Below are positions 13,796 through 19,698 of a DNA stretch of 19,698 bases, piece after piece. The DNA lies in NCBI GenBank assembly GCA_035776675.1, contig DASTWO010000023.1, forward strand, positions 1-19,698, in the 5' to 3' direction. The notes under the pieces were generated by a model. It saw only the letters and a program-made list of their open reading frames with translations, was not told where the DNA came from and did no database searches. The stretch's first letter is position 1; each line of letters begins with the position of its first letter. The translations under genes and the position numbers were made by a program. The stretch comes from DASSOY01 sp035776675 (GTDB lineage: Bacteria; Bacillota; Bacilli; Bacillales; DASSOY01).

Positions 13796-14527
13796 ATGAG
13801 CGAAGGAACATTACGGCAAATCTTGTTGATTACCGATGGTTGTTCGAACGACGGCGAAGATCCTGTGGCAATGGCGGCTCTTGCCAAAGAACAGGGAATG
13901 TCCGTCAATGTCATTGGTGTTGTTGAAAATGATAAGATCGGCGATCGTGGAATGAAAGAGATTGAGAGTATTGCCATGGCAGGCGGAGGAATCAGCCAGA
14001 TTGTTTACGCCGAACAGCTGTCGCAGACCGTACAAATGGTGACTCGGAAGGCAATGACCCAAACCATTCATGGTGTGGTCAATCGCGAATTGCAGCAAAT
14101 TTTCGGCGAGGATGAAGAAATGGATGAACTTCCTCCGGAAAAGCGCGGGAAGGTGATGGAGGTTGTCGATGAATTAGGTGAGACACTCGACCTTGAGGTG
14201 CTGATATTGGTAGATACGAGCGCAAGTATGCGGTCCAAACTGCCGACGGTCCAGGACGCTTTGACAGATTTGTCGCTCAGCTTAAGTGCGCGAAGCGGAG
14301 CGAATCAGTTTGCGCTATACACCTTTCCCGGGAAAAAGCATGAAACCGAGAAGGTTCTTGATTGGAGCCCGAAGATTGATGCGATCCATAAAGTATTGGC
14401 CAAGTTATCTTCAGGTGGAGTAACGCCGACAGGTCCGGCGATTAAGGATGCTTTGACGCGTTTCAAACGGTCGAGAAGGAGTCTGATTTCCAGTGATGAA
14501 TCCTACATTGAAGAATCAGGCTCGTAA
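13796..14527 (+). CDS. yabS: VWA-domain protein YabS
   Basis: A 243-residue protein of the YabS family with no signal peptide. The N-terminal half (LRQILLITDGCSN, then SVNVIGVVEND) resembles one von Willebrand A-like fold. The second half has a clear MIDAS-like motif, LVDTSASM, near residues 138-145, with LSSGGVTPTGPAI later (the conserved Thr-Pro-Thr loop). Such proteins bind partners through a metal ion. In B. subtilis yabS sits between spoIIE and the kinase gene yabT, and its role, presumably in sporulation, is unknown. The ATG at 13796 follows AAGGGAG (13781-13787). The 118 bases after spoIIE hold no terminator and no promoter I could defend. The 3' end overlaps yabT by 35 bases. Confidence 0.9.
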   Translation: MSEGTLRQILLITDGCSNDGEDPVAMAALAKEQGMSVNVIGVVENDKIGDRGMKEIESIAMAGGGISQIVYAEQLSQTVQMVTRKAMTQTIHGVVNRELQQIFGEDEEMDELPPEKRGKVMEVVDELGETLDLEVLILVDTSASMRSKLPTVQDALTDLSLSLSARSGANQFALYTFPGKKHETEKVLDWSPKIDAIHKVLAKLSSGGVTPTGPAIKDALTRFKRSRRSLISSDESYIEESGS

Positions 14528-15443
14528 CGTATCGCCAGGGACGATCATTCGCGGTAAATGGCATCATTGCAAGTATCGAACGGTTCGGTTGCTTGGCCAT
14601 GGGGCGAATGGCAATGTTTATTTGGCGGAATCCTCAAATGGACGTGTGGCAGTCAAGATTGGCCGGGAAAGCATGTCCATTACATCGGAGGTTAATGTCC
14701 TCAAACAATTTTCAAGGGTTCAAGGCAATGTCCTTGGGCCTTCTTTAATCGATGTCGATGACTGGGTCACCACCGATGGAACGCATCCCTTTTATGTGAT
14801 GGAGTATTTGCGAGGGCAACCGTTGCTTTCATTTATTCGCGAAAAGGGCGAGGAATGGATTGGAATCTTGACAGTCCAACTGCTCGCCGACCTCGATAGG
14901 TTGCATCGGGAAGGCTGGGTGTTTGGCGATCTAAAGCCGGATAACTTGTTGGTCAGCGGCCCTCCGCCTCGTGTGCGGTGGTTCGATGTAGGCGGTACAA
15001 CATTAATAGGGCGTTCGATCAAGGAATACACGGAGTTTTTTGACCGCGGCTATTGGGGGCTTGGCTCCCGGAAGGCGGAGCCTTCTTACGATTTGTTTGC
15101 TGTTGCGATGATAATGTTAAACTCAGCCTATCCAAAACGGTTTGACCGAAAGAAAGAGGGACAGCGGCAATTGCGCGAAGCGTTATACGAGAGTAAGGCG
15201 TTGGCCCGTTATCGGCGAGTCATAACGTCGGCTTTGGAAGGGAAGTACGCCGATGCGCCTTCCATGCGCCAAGATATGGTGAAGGCAATGAGTGTGCCTC
15301 CTTCCAAGCCCAAAAGGACAAGCCGGACGCAGAGCCGGAAACTGAAGAAACAAACAAAGAAAAGCCGTGAATGGCTTCAAACTTTTTTGTTTGCTGCCTT
15401 TTTGTTTGTCGCTTATTTTTTATATTTATTTGGCGCCCACTAA
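14493..15443 (+). CDS. yabT: Membrane-anchored Ser/Thr protein kinase YabT
   Basis: YabT is a Hanks-type kinase without an extracellular domain; in B. subtilis it is made during sporulation, binds DNA and phosphorylates RecA and other proteins. The 316-residue protein shows the glycine loop GHGANGNVY (about 36-44) and the VAVK lysine (about 54). The catalytic loop reads VFGDLKPDN, with Gly in place of the Arg of the usual HRD, and the metal motif is DVGG instead of DFG. RKAEPSYDLFAVAMIML follows. After a basic Lys/Arg/Ser-rich linker (about 270-293) there is one C-terminal transmembrane helix (about 295-313). The start is GTG 14493 (MMNPTL, like B. subtilis MMN) or the next codon, ATG 14496; AAGGAG (14476-14481) lies inside yabS. 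Overlap with yabS suggests coupling. Confidence 0.93.
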   Translation: MMNPTLKNQARNVSPGTIIRGKWHHCKYRTVRLLGHGANGNVYLAESSNGRVAVKIGRESMSITSEVNVLKQFSRVQGNVLGPSLIDVDDWVTTDGTHPFYVMEYLRGQPLLSFIREKGEEWIGILTVQLLADLDRLHREGWVFGDLKPDNLLVSGPPPRVRWFDVGGTTLIGRSIKEYTEFFDRGYWGLGSRKAEPSYDLFAVAMIMLNSAYPKRFDRKKEGQRQLREALYESKALARYRRVITSALEGKYADAPSMRQDMVKAMSVPPSKPKRTSRTQSRKLKKQTKKSREWLQTFLFAAFLFVAYFLYLFGAH

Positions 15444-15469
15444 TGGCGGATGCCAATCCATCGTTATAT

Positions 15470-15498
15470 TTGACACGGGAAGGGCGCTTTCTTACACT
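15470..15498 (+). promoter_or_regulatory. Sigma-A promoter of tilS-hprT(-ftsH)
   Basis: TTGACA (15470-15475), 17 bases, TACACT (15493-15498): a perfect -35 and a good -10 at optimal spacing in the gap between yabT and tilS. Predicted start about 15505, giving a short leader. Confidence 0.75.
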
Positions 15499-15536
15499 TT
15501 CTTCGAGGGGAATGATTTTTCTTCAAATACAAGGCG

Positions 15537-16946
15537 GTGGAGAGCTTGAGGCAAGCGGTTGATCGATTTATTAAACGCCATCATTTATTGGAGCGCGGCG
15601 CTGTTGTGGTTGTCGGGGTATCCGGCGGACCTGATTCGATGGCTCTGTTGGATTATTTGGAAAGTGTCAGGTATTTATGGGACCTGAGGTTGATTGCCGC
15701 AAGTGTGGATCATGGATTTCGCGGGAAGGAATCTGCCGCGGATTTATCCTATGTTCAAGCTTATTGCCGTGAGAAGAATATTACATTTGAAGGAACCAGT
15801 CTTGACGTGAACGCATACAGGAAGGAAGAAGGAGTCAGTTTACAGGAGGCTGCCCGTGAATGCAGGTATGAATTTTTTGACAATATTGTGAAGAAATTCA
15901 ACGCGGATTACCTTGCGCTTGCTCATCATGGCGACGATCAAGTTGAGACGATGCTTATGCGTCAGGTGCGGGGGAGCAGTGGGATTGCGAGAAGCGGTAT
16001 TCCTGTTCGGCGCCGTTTTGGCACTGCGGAAATGATTCGCCCTTTTCTTGATGTTGACAAACGTCAAATTGAAGAATACTGCAAGAATCAAGGGATTCAG
16101 CCGCGCCGTGACCCGTCTAATGACAGTGATGCATACACACGAAACAGATTTCGCCATCATGTATTGCCTTTTTTGAAAAAGGAAAATCCCAATGTACATG
16201 TTCGTTTTCAATACGAAAGTGAAAGAATTCGGGAGGACGAATTGTATCTGGAACAGCTTGCGGAAGCCCGTCTAAGCGATGTTATGATCTCTGAATCCCC
16301 CAAACAGACTATCCTTTCGGTTGAAGCTTTCTCCGATATGCCGATGGCTTTACAAAGGCGCGTGATTCATCTAATATTGAGTTATCTTTACAGGCAAATT
16401 CCTCCTTCTCTCTCCGTTATACATATTGAAGGTATTGTACAATTACTCAGCCAGGAGCAGCCCTCGGCCAGGCTTGATTTGCCGCTTGGATTGCAGGCGA
16501 TTCGATCATATGGCCGTCTTGTTTTTACATATAAGAAGGAAGAATACGGAGATGAGGAATATCAACATCAGCTTGACGTTCCCGGGAAAGCTCATTTCCC
16601 TGTAGGGACAATTGTTGCGGAATTTGCCGATGAATATCAAGAACATCCCGATGATGATGATGGCTTTGTGTGTGATCCCGATCTAATCAACCTTCCGCTC
16701 TTTGTCCGTACGAAGCGGTCGGGAGATCGTCTGTCGCCGAAAGGAATGAAAGGATCAAAAAAGGTAAAAGCTATTTTTATCGATGAGAAAATACGGCGTG
16801 ATCTGCGGAACAAGTGGCCGCTTGTGACAGATTCGGAAGGGACGGTACTGTGGGTCCCGGGTCTAAAGCATTCCGGTGTCGGATTGCCTTCAGTTGAGAC
16901 AAAGCAAAGAATCGTGTTACGCTTTCGCCGGTCGGGAAACATTTAG
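15537..16946 (+). CDS. tilS: tRNA(Ile)-lysidine synthase TilS
   Basis: TilS uses ATP and lysine to convert the wobble C of tRNA-Ile(CAU) to lysidine, changing decoding from AUG to AUA; it is essential. The 469-residue protein has the PP-loop ATPase signature SGGPDS (29-34), followed by the AHHGDDQVETMLMR catalytic region, the TilS substrate-binding middle domain and the C-terminal TilS domain (GDRLSPKGMKGSKKVKAIFID). In B. subtilis it also interacts with HprT. The start is uncertain. GTG 15537 gives MESLRQ with only AAGG two bases upstream, while TTG 15546 would give a protein aligning better with the B. subtilis N terminus but has GGAG only three bases upstream. The hprT SD overlaps its stop codon. 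Confidence 0.95.
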   Translation: MESLRQAVDRFIKRHHLLERGAVVVVGVSGGPDSMALLDYLESVRYLWDLRLIAASVDHGFRGKESAADLSYVQAYCREKNITFEGTSLDVNAYRKEEGVSLQEAARECRYEFFDNIVKKFNADYLALAHHGDDQVETMLMRQVRGSSGIARSGIPVRRRFGTAEMIRPFLDVDKRQIEEYCKNQGIQPRRDPSNDSDAYTRNRFRHHVLPFLKKENPNVHVRFQYESERIREDELYLEQLAEARLSDVMISESPKQTILSVEAFSDMPMALQRRVIHLILSYLYRQIPPSLSVIHIEGIVQLLSQEQPSARLDLPLGLQAIRSYGRLVFTYKKEEYGDEEYQHQLDVPGKAHFPVGTIVAEFADEYQEHPDDDDGFVCDPDLINLPLFVRTKRSGDRLSPKGMKGSKKVKAIFIDEKIRRDLRNKWPLVTDSEGTVLWVPGLKHSGVGLPSVETKQRIVLRFRRSGNI

Positions 16947-16960
16947 GAGGAAGTTGAACA

Positions 16961-17497
16961 GTGAGAGAAGATCTCGAAGATATTCTGATTACACAAGAAG
17001 AGATCGAAGAGAAAACGCAGGAGTTGGGAGCGGAACTTTCCAAAGAATACGATGGGAAATTCCCGCTTATTATCGGCGTTCTGAAAGGGGCCATGCCGTT
17101 TATGGCCGATCTTACCAGAAAGATGCCGATCCATCTGGAAATGGACTTCATGGACGTATCAAGCTACGGAAACTCGACGGTTTCCTCCGGTGAAGTGAAA
17201 ATTATCAAAGACCTTGATACATCTGTAGAAGGGCGCGATATCCTGATTGTAGAGGATATCATTGACAGCGGTTTGACGTTAAGTTATCTCGTCGAACTGT
17301 TCCGTTACCGCAAGGCGAGATCGATCAAAATTGTGACGATGCTGGATAAACCGACAGGCCGACAGGTGGATTTGGCTCCTGATTTGGTTGGATTTACGGT
17401 CCCCGACGCGTTCGTAGTGGGCTATGGGCTTGATTATGCGGAACAGTATCGAAATCTTCCTTGTATCGGGATTCTAAAACCCGAGATTTACAAATAA
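16961..17497 (+). CDS. hprT: Hypoxanthine-guanine phosphoribosyltransferase
   Basis: HprT transfers the ribose-5-phosphate of PRPP to hypoxanthine or guanine, salvaging purines to IMP and GMP and helping control GTP levels. The 178-residue protein has the family length. The flexible active-site loop SSYGNST is at residues 67-73, the PRPP-binding motif VEDIIDSGLT at 97-106, and the C-terminal purine-contact region PDAFVVGYGLDYAEQYRN is intact. The start is GTG at 16961; the Shine-Dalgarno TAGGAGG (16944-16950) overlaps the tilS stop, so the two genes are closely coupled. It lies in the tilS-hprT-ftsH order found across Bacillales. Confidence 0.97.
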   Translation: MREDLEDILITQEEIEEKTQELGAELSKEYDGKFPLIIGVLKGAMPFMADLTRKMPIHLEMDFMDVSSYGNSTVSSGEVKIIKDLDTSVEGRDILIVEDIIDSGLTLSYLVELFRYRKARSIKIVTMLDKPTGRQVDLAPDLVGFTVPDAFVVGYGLDYAEQYRNLPCIGILKPEIYK

Positions 17498-17500
17498 TAT

Positions 17501-17528
17501 TTGTTGTGGACGTTTCCTTTTGTATGAT
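17501..17528 (+). promoter_or_regulatory. Possible promoter of ftsH
   Basis: The hprT-ftsH gap contains TATGAT (17523-17528) and TATACT (17533-17538), both good -10 hexamers, but only a weak TTGTTG (17501-17506) 16 bases before the first. ftsH could have its own start here or depend on the promoter before tilS. Confidence 0.35.
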
Positions 17529-17570
17529 ACGATATACTATGGTTCTTTTGCTCGTGGGAGGAGGTAAGGG

Positions 17571-19520
17571 ATGAATCGCATCTTTCGAAATACCATTTTT
17601 TATTTACTAATATTTTTGGTGATTATCGGGGTTGTCAGTTTCTTTAACAGTCCCAACCAAAACACGACTGAAATGTCGTACGATGTATTTAAACAACACC
17701 TGCAAGGAGGGGACGTGACGACGGTCACGATTCAGCCTGACGGCGGGGTTTACACAATAAGGGGTAAACTGGAGGGTTATAAAGAGAATCAATTCTTTGT
17801 TACCCACACGCTTCCAATTGAGAAAGACATCAGCCAGATTACCTCGAAATATCAAAATATGGGTATCGAGGTAAAAGAAAGAGAAGAAACGAGCGGATGG
17901 GTCACTTTTTTTGTGCAGATTATTCCGTTCGCGATTATCTTTATTTTGTTCTTCTTCCTGCTGAATCAGATGCAGGGCGGCGGAAGCCGGGTCATGAATT
18001 TCGGGAAGAGCAAAGCGAAGCTTTACAGTGAGGAAAAGAAGAAGGTTACCTTCAAGGATGTTGCGGGAGCCGATGAAGAGAAGCAGGAGCTTGTCGAGGT
18101 TGTTGAGTTCCTTAAAGACCCTCGTAAGTTTTCGCAATTGGGTGCGCGGATCCCGAAGGGTGTATTGCTTGTCGGACCTCCGGGTACTGGTAAGACATTA
18201 CTTGCGAGAGCTGTAGCCGGCGAAGCCGGGGTTCCGTTCTTCTCGATCAGTGGTTCTGATTTCGTTGAAATGTTTGTCGGGGTCGGGGCATCCCGTGTCC
18301 GTGATTTGTTCGAAAATGCTAAGAAAAATGCGCCTTGTATCATCTTTATAGACGAAATTGATGCAGTTGGACGCCAGCGTGGCGCAGGCCTTGGCGGCGG
18401 CCATGATGAACGTGAACAAACCTTGAACCAGTTGCTTGTAGAGATGGACGGCTTCGGTGTGAATGAAGGCATCATCATCATCGCGGCGACGAACCGTCCG
18501 GATATTCTCGATCCGGCGTTGTTGCGCCCGGGACGTTTTGACCGGCAAATTCCGGTTCACCGTCCTGACCAGAAAGGCCGTAAGGACATTCTGGAGGTTC
18601 ACGCACGGAATAAGCCTTTTGGTGAAGATGTTGACATTCCGACCATTTCAAAGCTGACACCTGGTTTCACGGGTGCAGACTTGGAGAATTTATTAAACGA
18701 GGCGGCGTTGGTTGCAGCGCGCTTTAATAAGAAACATATTGAAATGGAAGACATTAATGAGGCAATCGAACGCGTTATTGCCGGCCCGCAAAAGAAAGGG
18801 CGCGTCATTTCCAAGAAAGAAAGGGATATCGTCGCCTGGCACGAATCAGGTCACGCGGCAATCGGAATGGTGTTGGATTCAGCCGAGTCCGTACACAAGG
18901 TTACCGTTATTCCCCGTGGTCAAGCGGGCGGTTATACGGTTCCATTGCCGAAGGAAGATCGTTTCTTCATGACGGAGCCGGAATTGCTTGAAAAGATTGT
19001 AGGTCTGCTTGGCGGCCGTGTGGCGGAGGAACTTGCTTTCGGCGAAGTTTCCACCGGCGCAACGAATGACTTCCAACGCGCGACCGGAATGGCGCGGCGT
19101 ATGGTCACAGAATTTGGTATGAGCAAGAAGCTCGGCCCGATGCAGTTCGGCGAGAATCAGAACAGTCAAGTATTCCTGGGACGGGATATTCAAAACGATC
19201 AGAATTACAGTGATGCGATCGCTTATGAAATTGATCAGGAGACCCAACGAATTATCAAGGAATCCTATGAACGTTGTAAGAATATCTTGACGGAAAACCG
19301 GGATAAACTCGATTTAATGGCGGAAAAGCTTCTTGAGGTGGAGACGCTCGACAATGAACAAATACGTTCGTTGTGGGATACCGGAAAGCTTCCGGAAGGT
19401 TCTGAAGGATCCCCGCGTGCTTCGCGCAAAGAAGAAAGCGAAGCCGACCATGAAGTGAACAATGATGTGAAAGTAAATATTCATTCCAAAAAAGAAGATG
19501 AAGAAGACGAAAAAGAATAA
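17571..19520 (+). CDS. ftsH: ATP-dependent zinc metalloprotease FtsH
   Basis: FtsH is a hexameric membrane AAA+ protease that degrades misfolded membrane proteins and regulators; in B. subtilis it is needed for sporulation and stress survival. The 649-residue protein has two transmembrane helices (about 5-25 and 111-133) flanking an extracytoplasmic domain. Walker A is GPPGTGKT (202-209), Walker B FIDEID (259-264), and the second region of homology ends RPGRFDRQ (319-326). The zinc motif is HESGH (424-428), with a likely third ligand Asp500 in GATNDF. The last 35 or so residues are a charged, Glu-rich tail. ATG 17571 follows AGGAGGT (17559-17565). A hairpin and then a group II intron begin within 50 bases of its stop. 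Confidence 0.98.
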   Translation: MNRIFRNTIFYLLIFLVIIGVVSFFNSPNQNTTEMSYDVFKQHLQGGDVTTVTIQPDGGVYTIRGKLEGYKENQFFVTHTLPIEKDISQITSKYQNMGIEVKEREETSGWVTFFVQIIPFAIIFILFFFLLNQMQGGGSRVMNFGKSKAKLYSEEKKKVTFKDVAGADEEKQELVEVVEFLKDPRKFSQLGARIPKGVLLVGPPGTGKTLLARAVAGEAGVPFFSISGSDFVEMFVGVGASRVRDLFENAKKNAPCIIFIDEIDAVGRQRGAGLGGGHDEREQTLNQLLVEMDGFGVNEGIIIIAATNRPDILDPALLRPGRFDRQIPVHRPDQKGRKDILEVHARNKPFGEDVDIPTISKLTPGFTGADLENLLNEAALVAARFNKKHIEMEDINEAIERVIAGPQKKGRVISKKERDIVAWHESGHAAIGMVLDSAESVHKVTVIPRGQAGGYTVPLPKEDRFFMTEPELLEKIVGLLGGRVAEELAFGEVSTGATNDFQRATGMARRMVTEFGMSKKLGPMQFGENQNSQVFLGRDIQNDQNYSDAIAYEIDQETQRIIKESYERCKNILTENRDKLDLMAEKLLEVETLDNEQIRSLWDTGKLPEGSEGSPRASRKEESEADHEVNNDVKVNIHSKKEDEEDEKE

Positions 19521-19530
19521 AGACCATCAA

Positions 19531-19563
19531 AAGGATGTCTCTTCAAGAGGCATCCTCCTTCTT
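19531..19563 (+). terminator. Terminator hairpin of ftsH, used as intron target
   Basis: GGATGTCTCT (19533-19542) pairs with AGAGGCATCC (19546-19555) with one G-U pair and a three-base loop, preceded by an A-rich stretch and followed by TCCTTCTT. The T-run is cut short because the intron begins at 19564. It starts 12 bases after the ftsH stop. Confidence 0.8.
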
Positions 19564-19698
19564 GTGTGCCCGGCATGGGTGCAGGCTATAGGGTGAGAGT
19601 CCCGAACAGTGAAGGCAGTAGTAGTTGTAGCTTAAGGCAAGGGCATGGAGGGCGACCTCGTGTCTGGAGGAAGCCGGTGGCAAACTTCCGCCCTGAGG
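19564..19698 (+). mobile_element. Group IIC intron, 5' end only (domain I), truncated by the window
   Basis: The element opens with GTGTGCCCGGCATGGGTGCA, the 5' splice-site and domain I start typical of group IIC introns, and continues with TATAGGGTGAGAGTCCCGAA, GTGAAGGCAG, a TTAAGGCAAGGG stretch and GGAGGAAGCCGG, GGCAAAC and CCTGAGG. These blocks follow, in the same order, what I remember of the Oceanobacillus iheyensis group IIC intron whose structure was solved. Insertion directly after a terminator hairpin, in the same direction as the stem-T-run, is the hallmark target choice of IIC introns. Only about 135 bases of domain I are visible. The exon-binding site, the reverse transcriptase/maturase gene, catalytic domain V and the 3' splice site would lie beyond the window, so integrity and mobility cannot be judged. 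Confidence 0.9.

Noticed and set aside
18023..18602. Long reverse-strand open frames inside ftsH
   Set aside because: ftsH is complete on the other strand; these frames have no SD and low-complexity composition.
1..19698. CRISPR arrays, prophage, IS elements or a defence island
   Set aside because: No spaced direct repeats, transposase, integrase or toxin-antitoxin frames were seen; apart from the intron at the end, the region is conserved core genome.

Overview
The window is the conserved rplY-to-ftsH block of an endospore-forming Bacillales bacterium. Nearly every gene is on the + strand, and the order matches the ctc-spoVC-yabK-mfd-spoVT-yabM-(yabN)-yabO-yabP-yabQ-divIC-yabR-tRNA-spoIIE-yabS-yabT-tilS-hprT-ftsH segment near the origin of Bacillus subtilis. 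Several proteins are full-length and close in size to what I recall of the B. subtilis orthologs (SpoIIE 825 aa, Mfd 1170 aa, SpoVT 179 aa, RqcP 87 aa). Three differences argue against B. subtilis itself. The MazG-family gene (yabN) is missing and an HU gene sits in its place. A small uncharacterised gene lies between rqcP and yabP. The tRNA cluster is reduced to one tRNA-Met. I do not assign a genus.

Layout. 1-1578: ribosomal protein bL25 (5' end cut by the window), its terminator, peptidyl-tRNA hydrolase, and the sigma-F antagonist fin with its own forespore-type promoter and a terminator. 1579-5977: a structured mfd leader, mfd, and spoVT behind a second sigma-G-like promoter. 6011-8332: an extended -10 promoter, the flippase-family gene yabM, then HU and rqcP joined by a one-base overlap and closed by a strong terminator. 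8366-10692: the small unknown gene, a candidate sigma-E promoter, yabP-yabQ-divIC, and yabR on its own sigma-A promoter. 10714-10924: tRNA-Met between two terminators. 10925-15443: Spo0A-box-like sites and a 21-bp-spaced promoter, then spoIIE, yabS and yabT. 15470-19563: a TTGACA/TACACT promoter, then tilS, hprT and ftsH, ending in a hairpin. 19564-19698: the 5' end of a group IIC intron inserted immediately after that hairpin; the window stops inside it.

Functionally the region mixes housekeeping translation and ribosome rescue (bL25, Pth, RqcP, TilS, tRNA-Met), transcription-coupled repair (Mfd), division (DivIC), membrane quality control (FtsH) and purine salvage (HprT) with sporulation functions: SpoIIE activates sigma-F, Fin ends sigma-F activity, SpoVT tunes the sigma-G regulon, and YabP/YabQ act in the mother cell. 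The most interesting signals are regulatory or mobile: the intron behind the ftsH terminator, a fin promoter placed so that forespore transcripts would lack one arm of a hairpin that buries the fin ribosome-binding site, and the HU-rqcP replacement of mazG. I saw no CRISPR array, phage, IS element or clearly novel multi-gene defence system. All family assignments come from reading the sequence and from memory; no database was searched.
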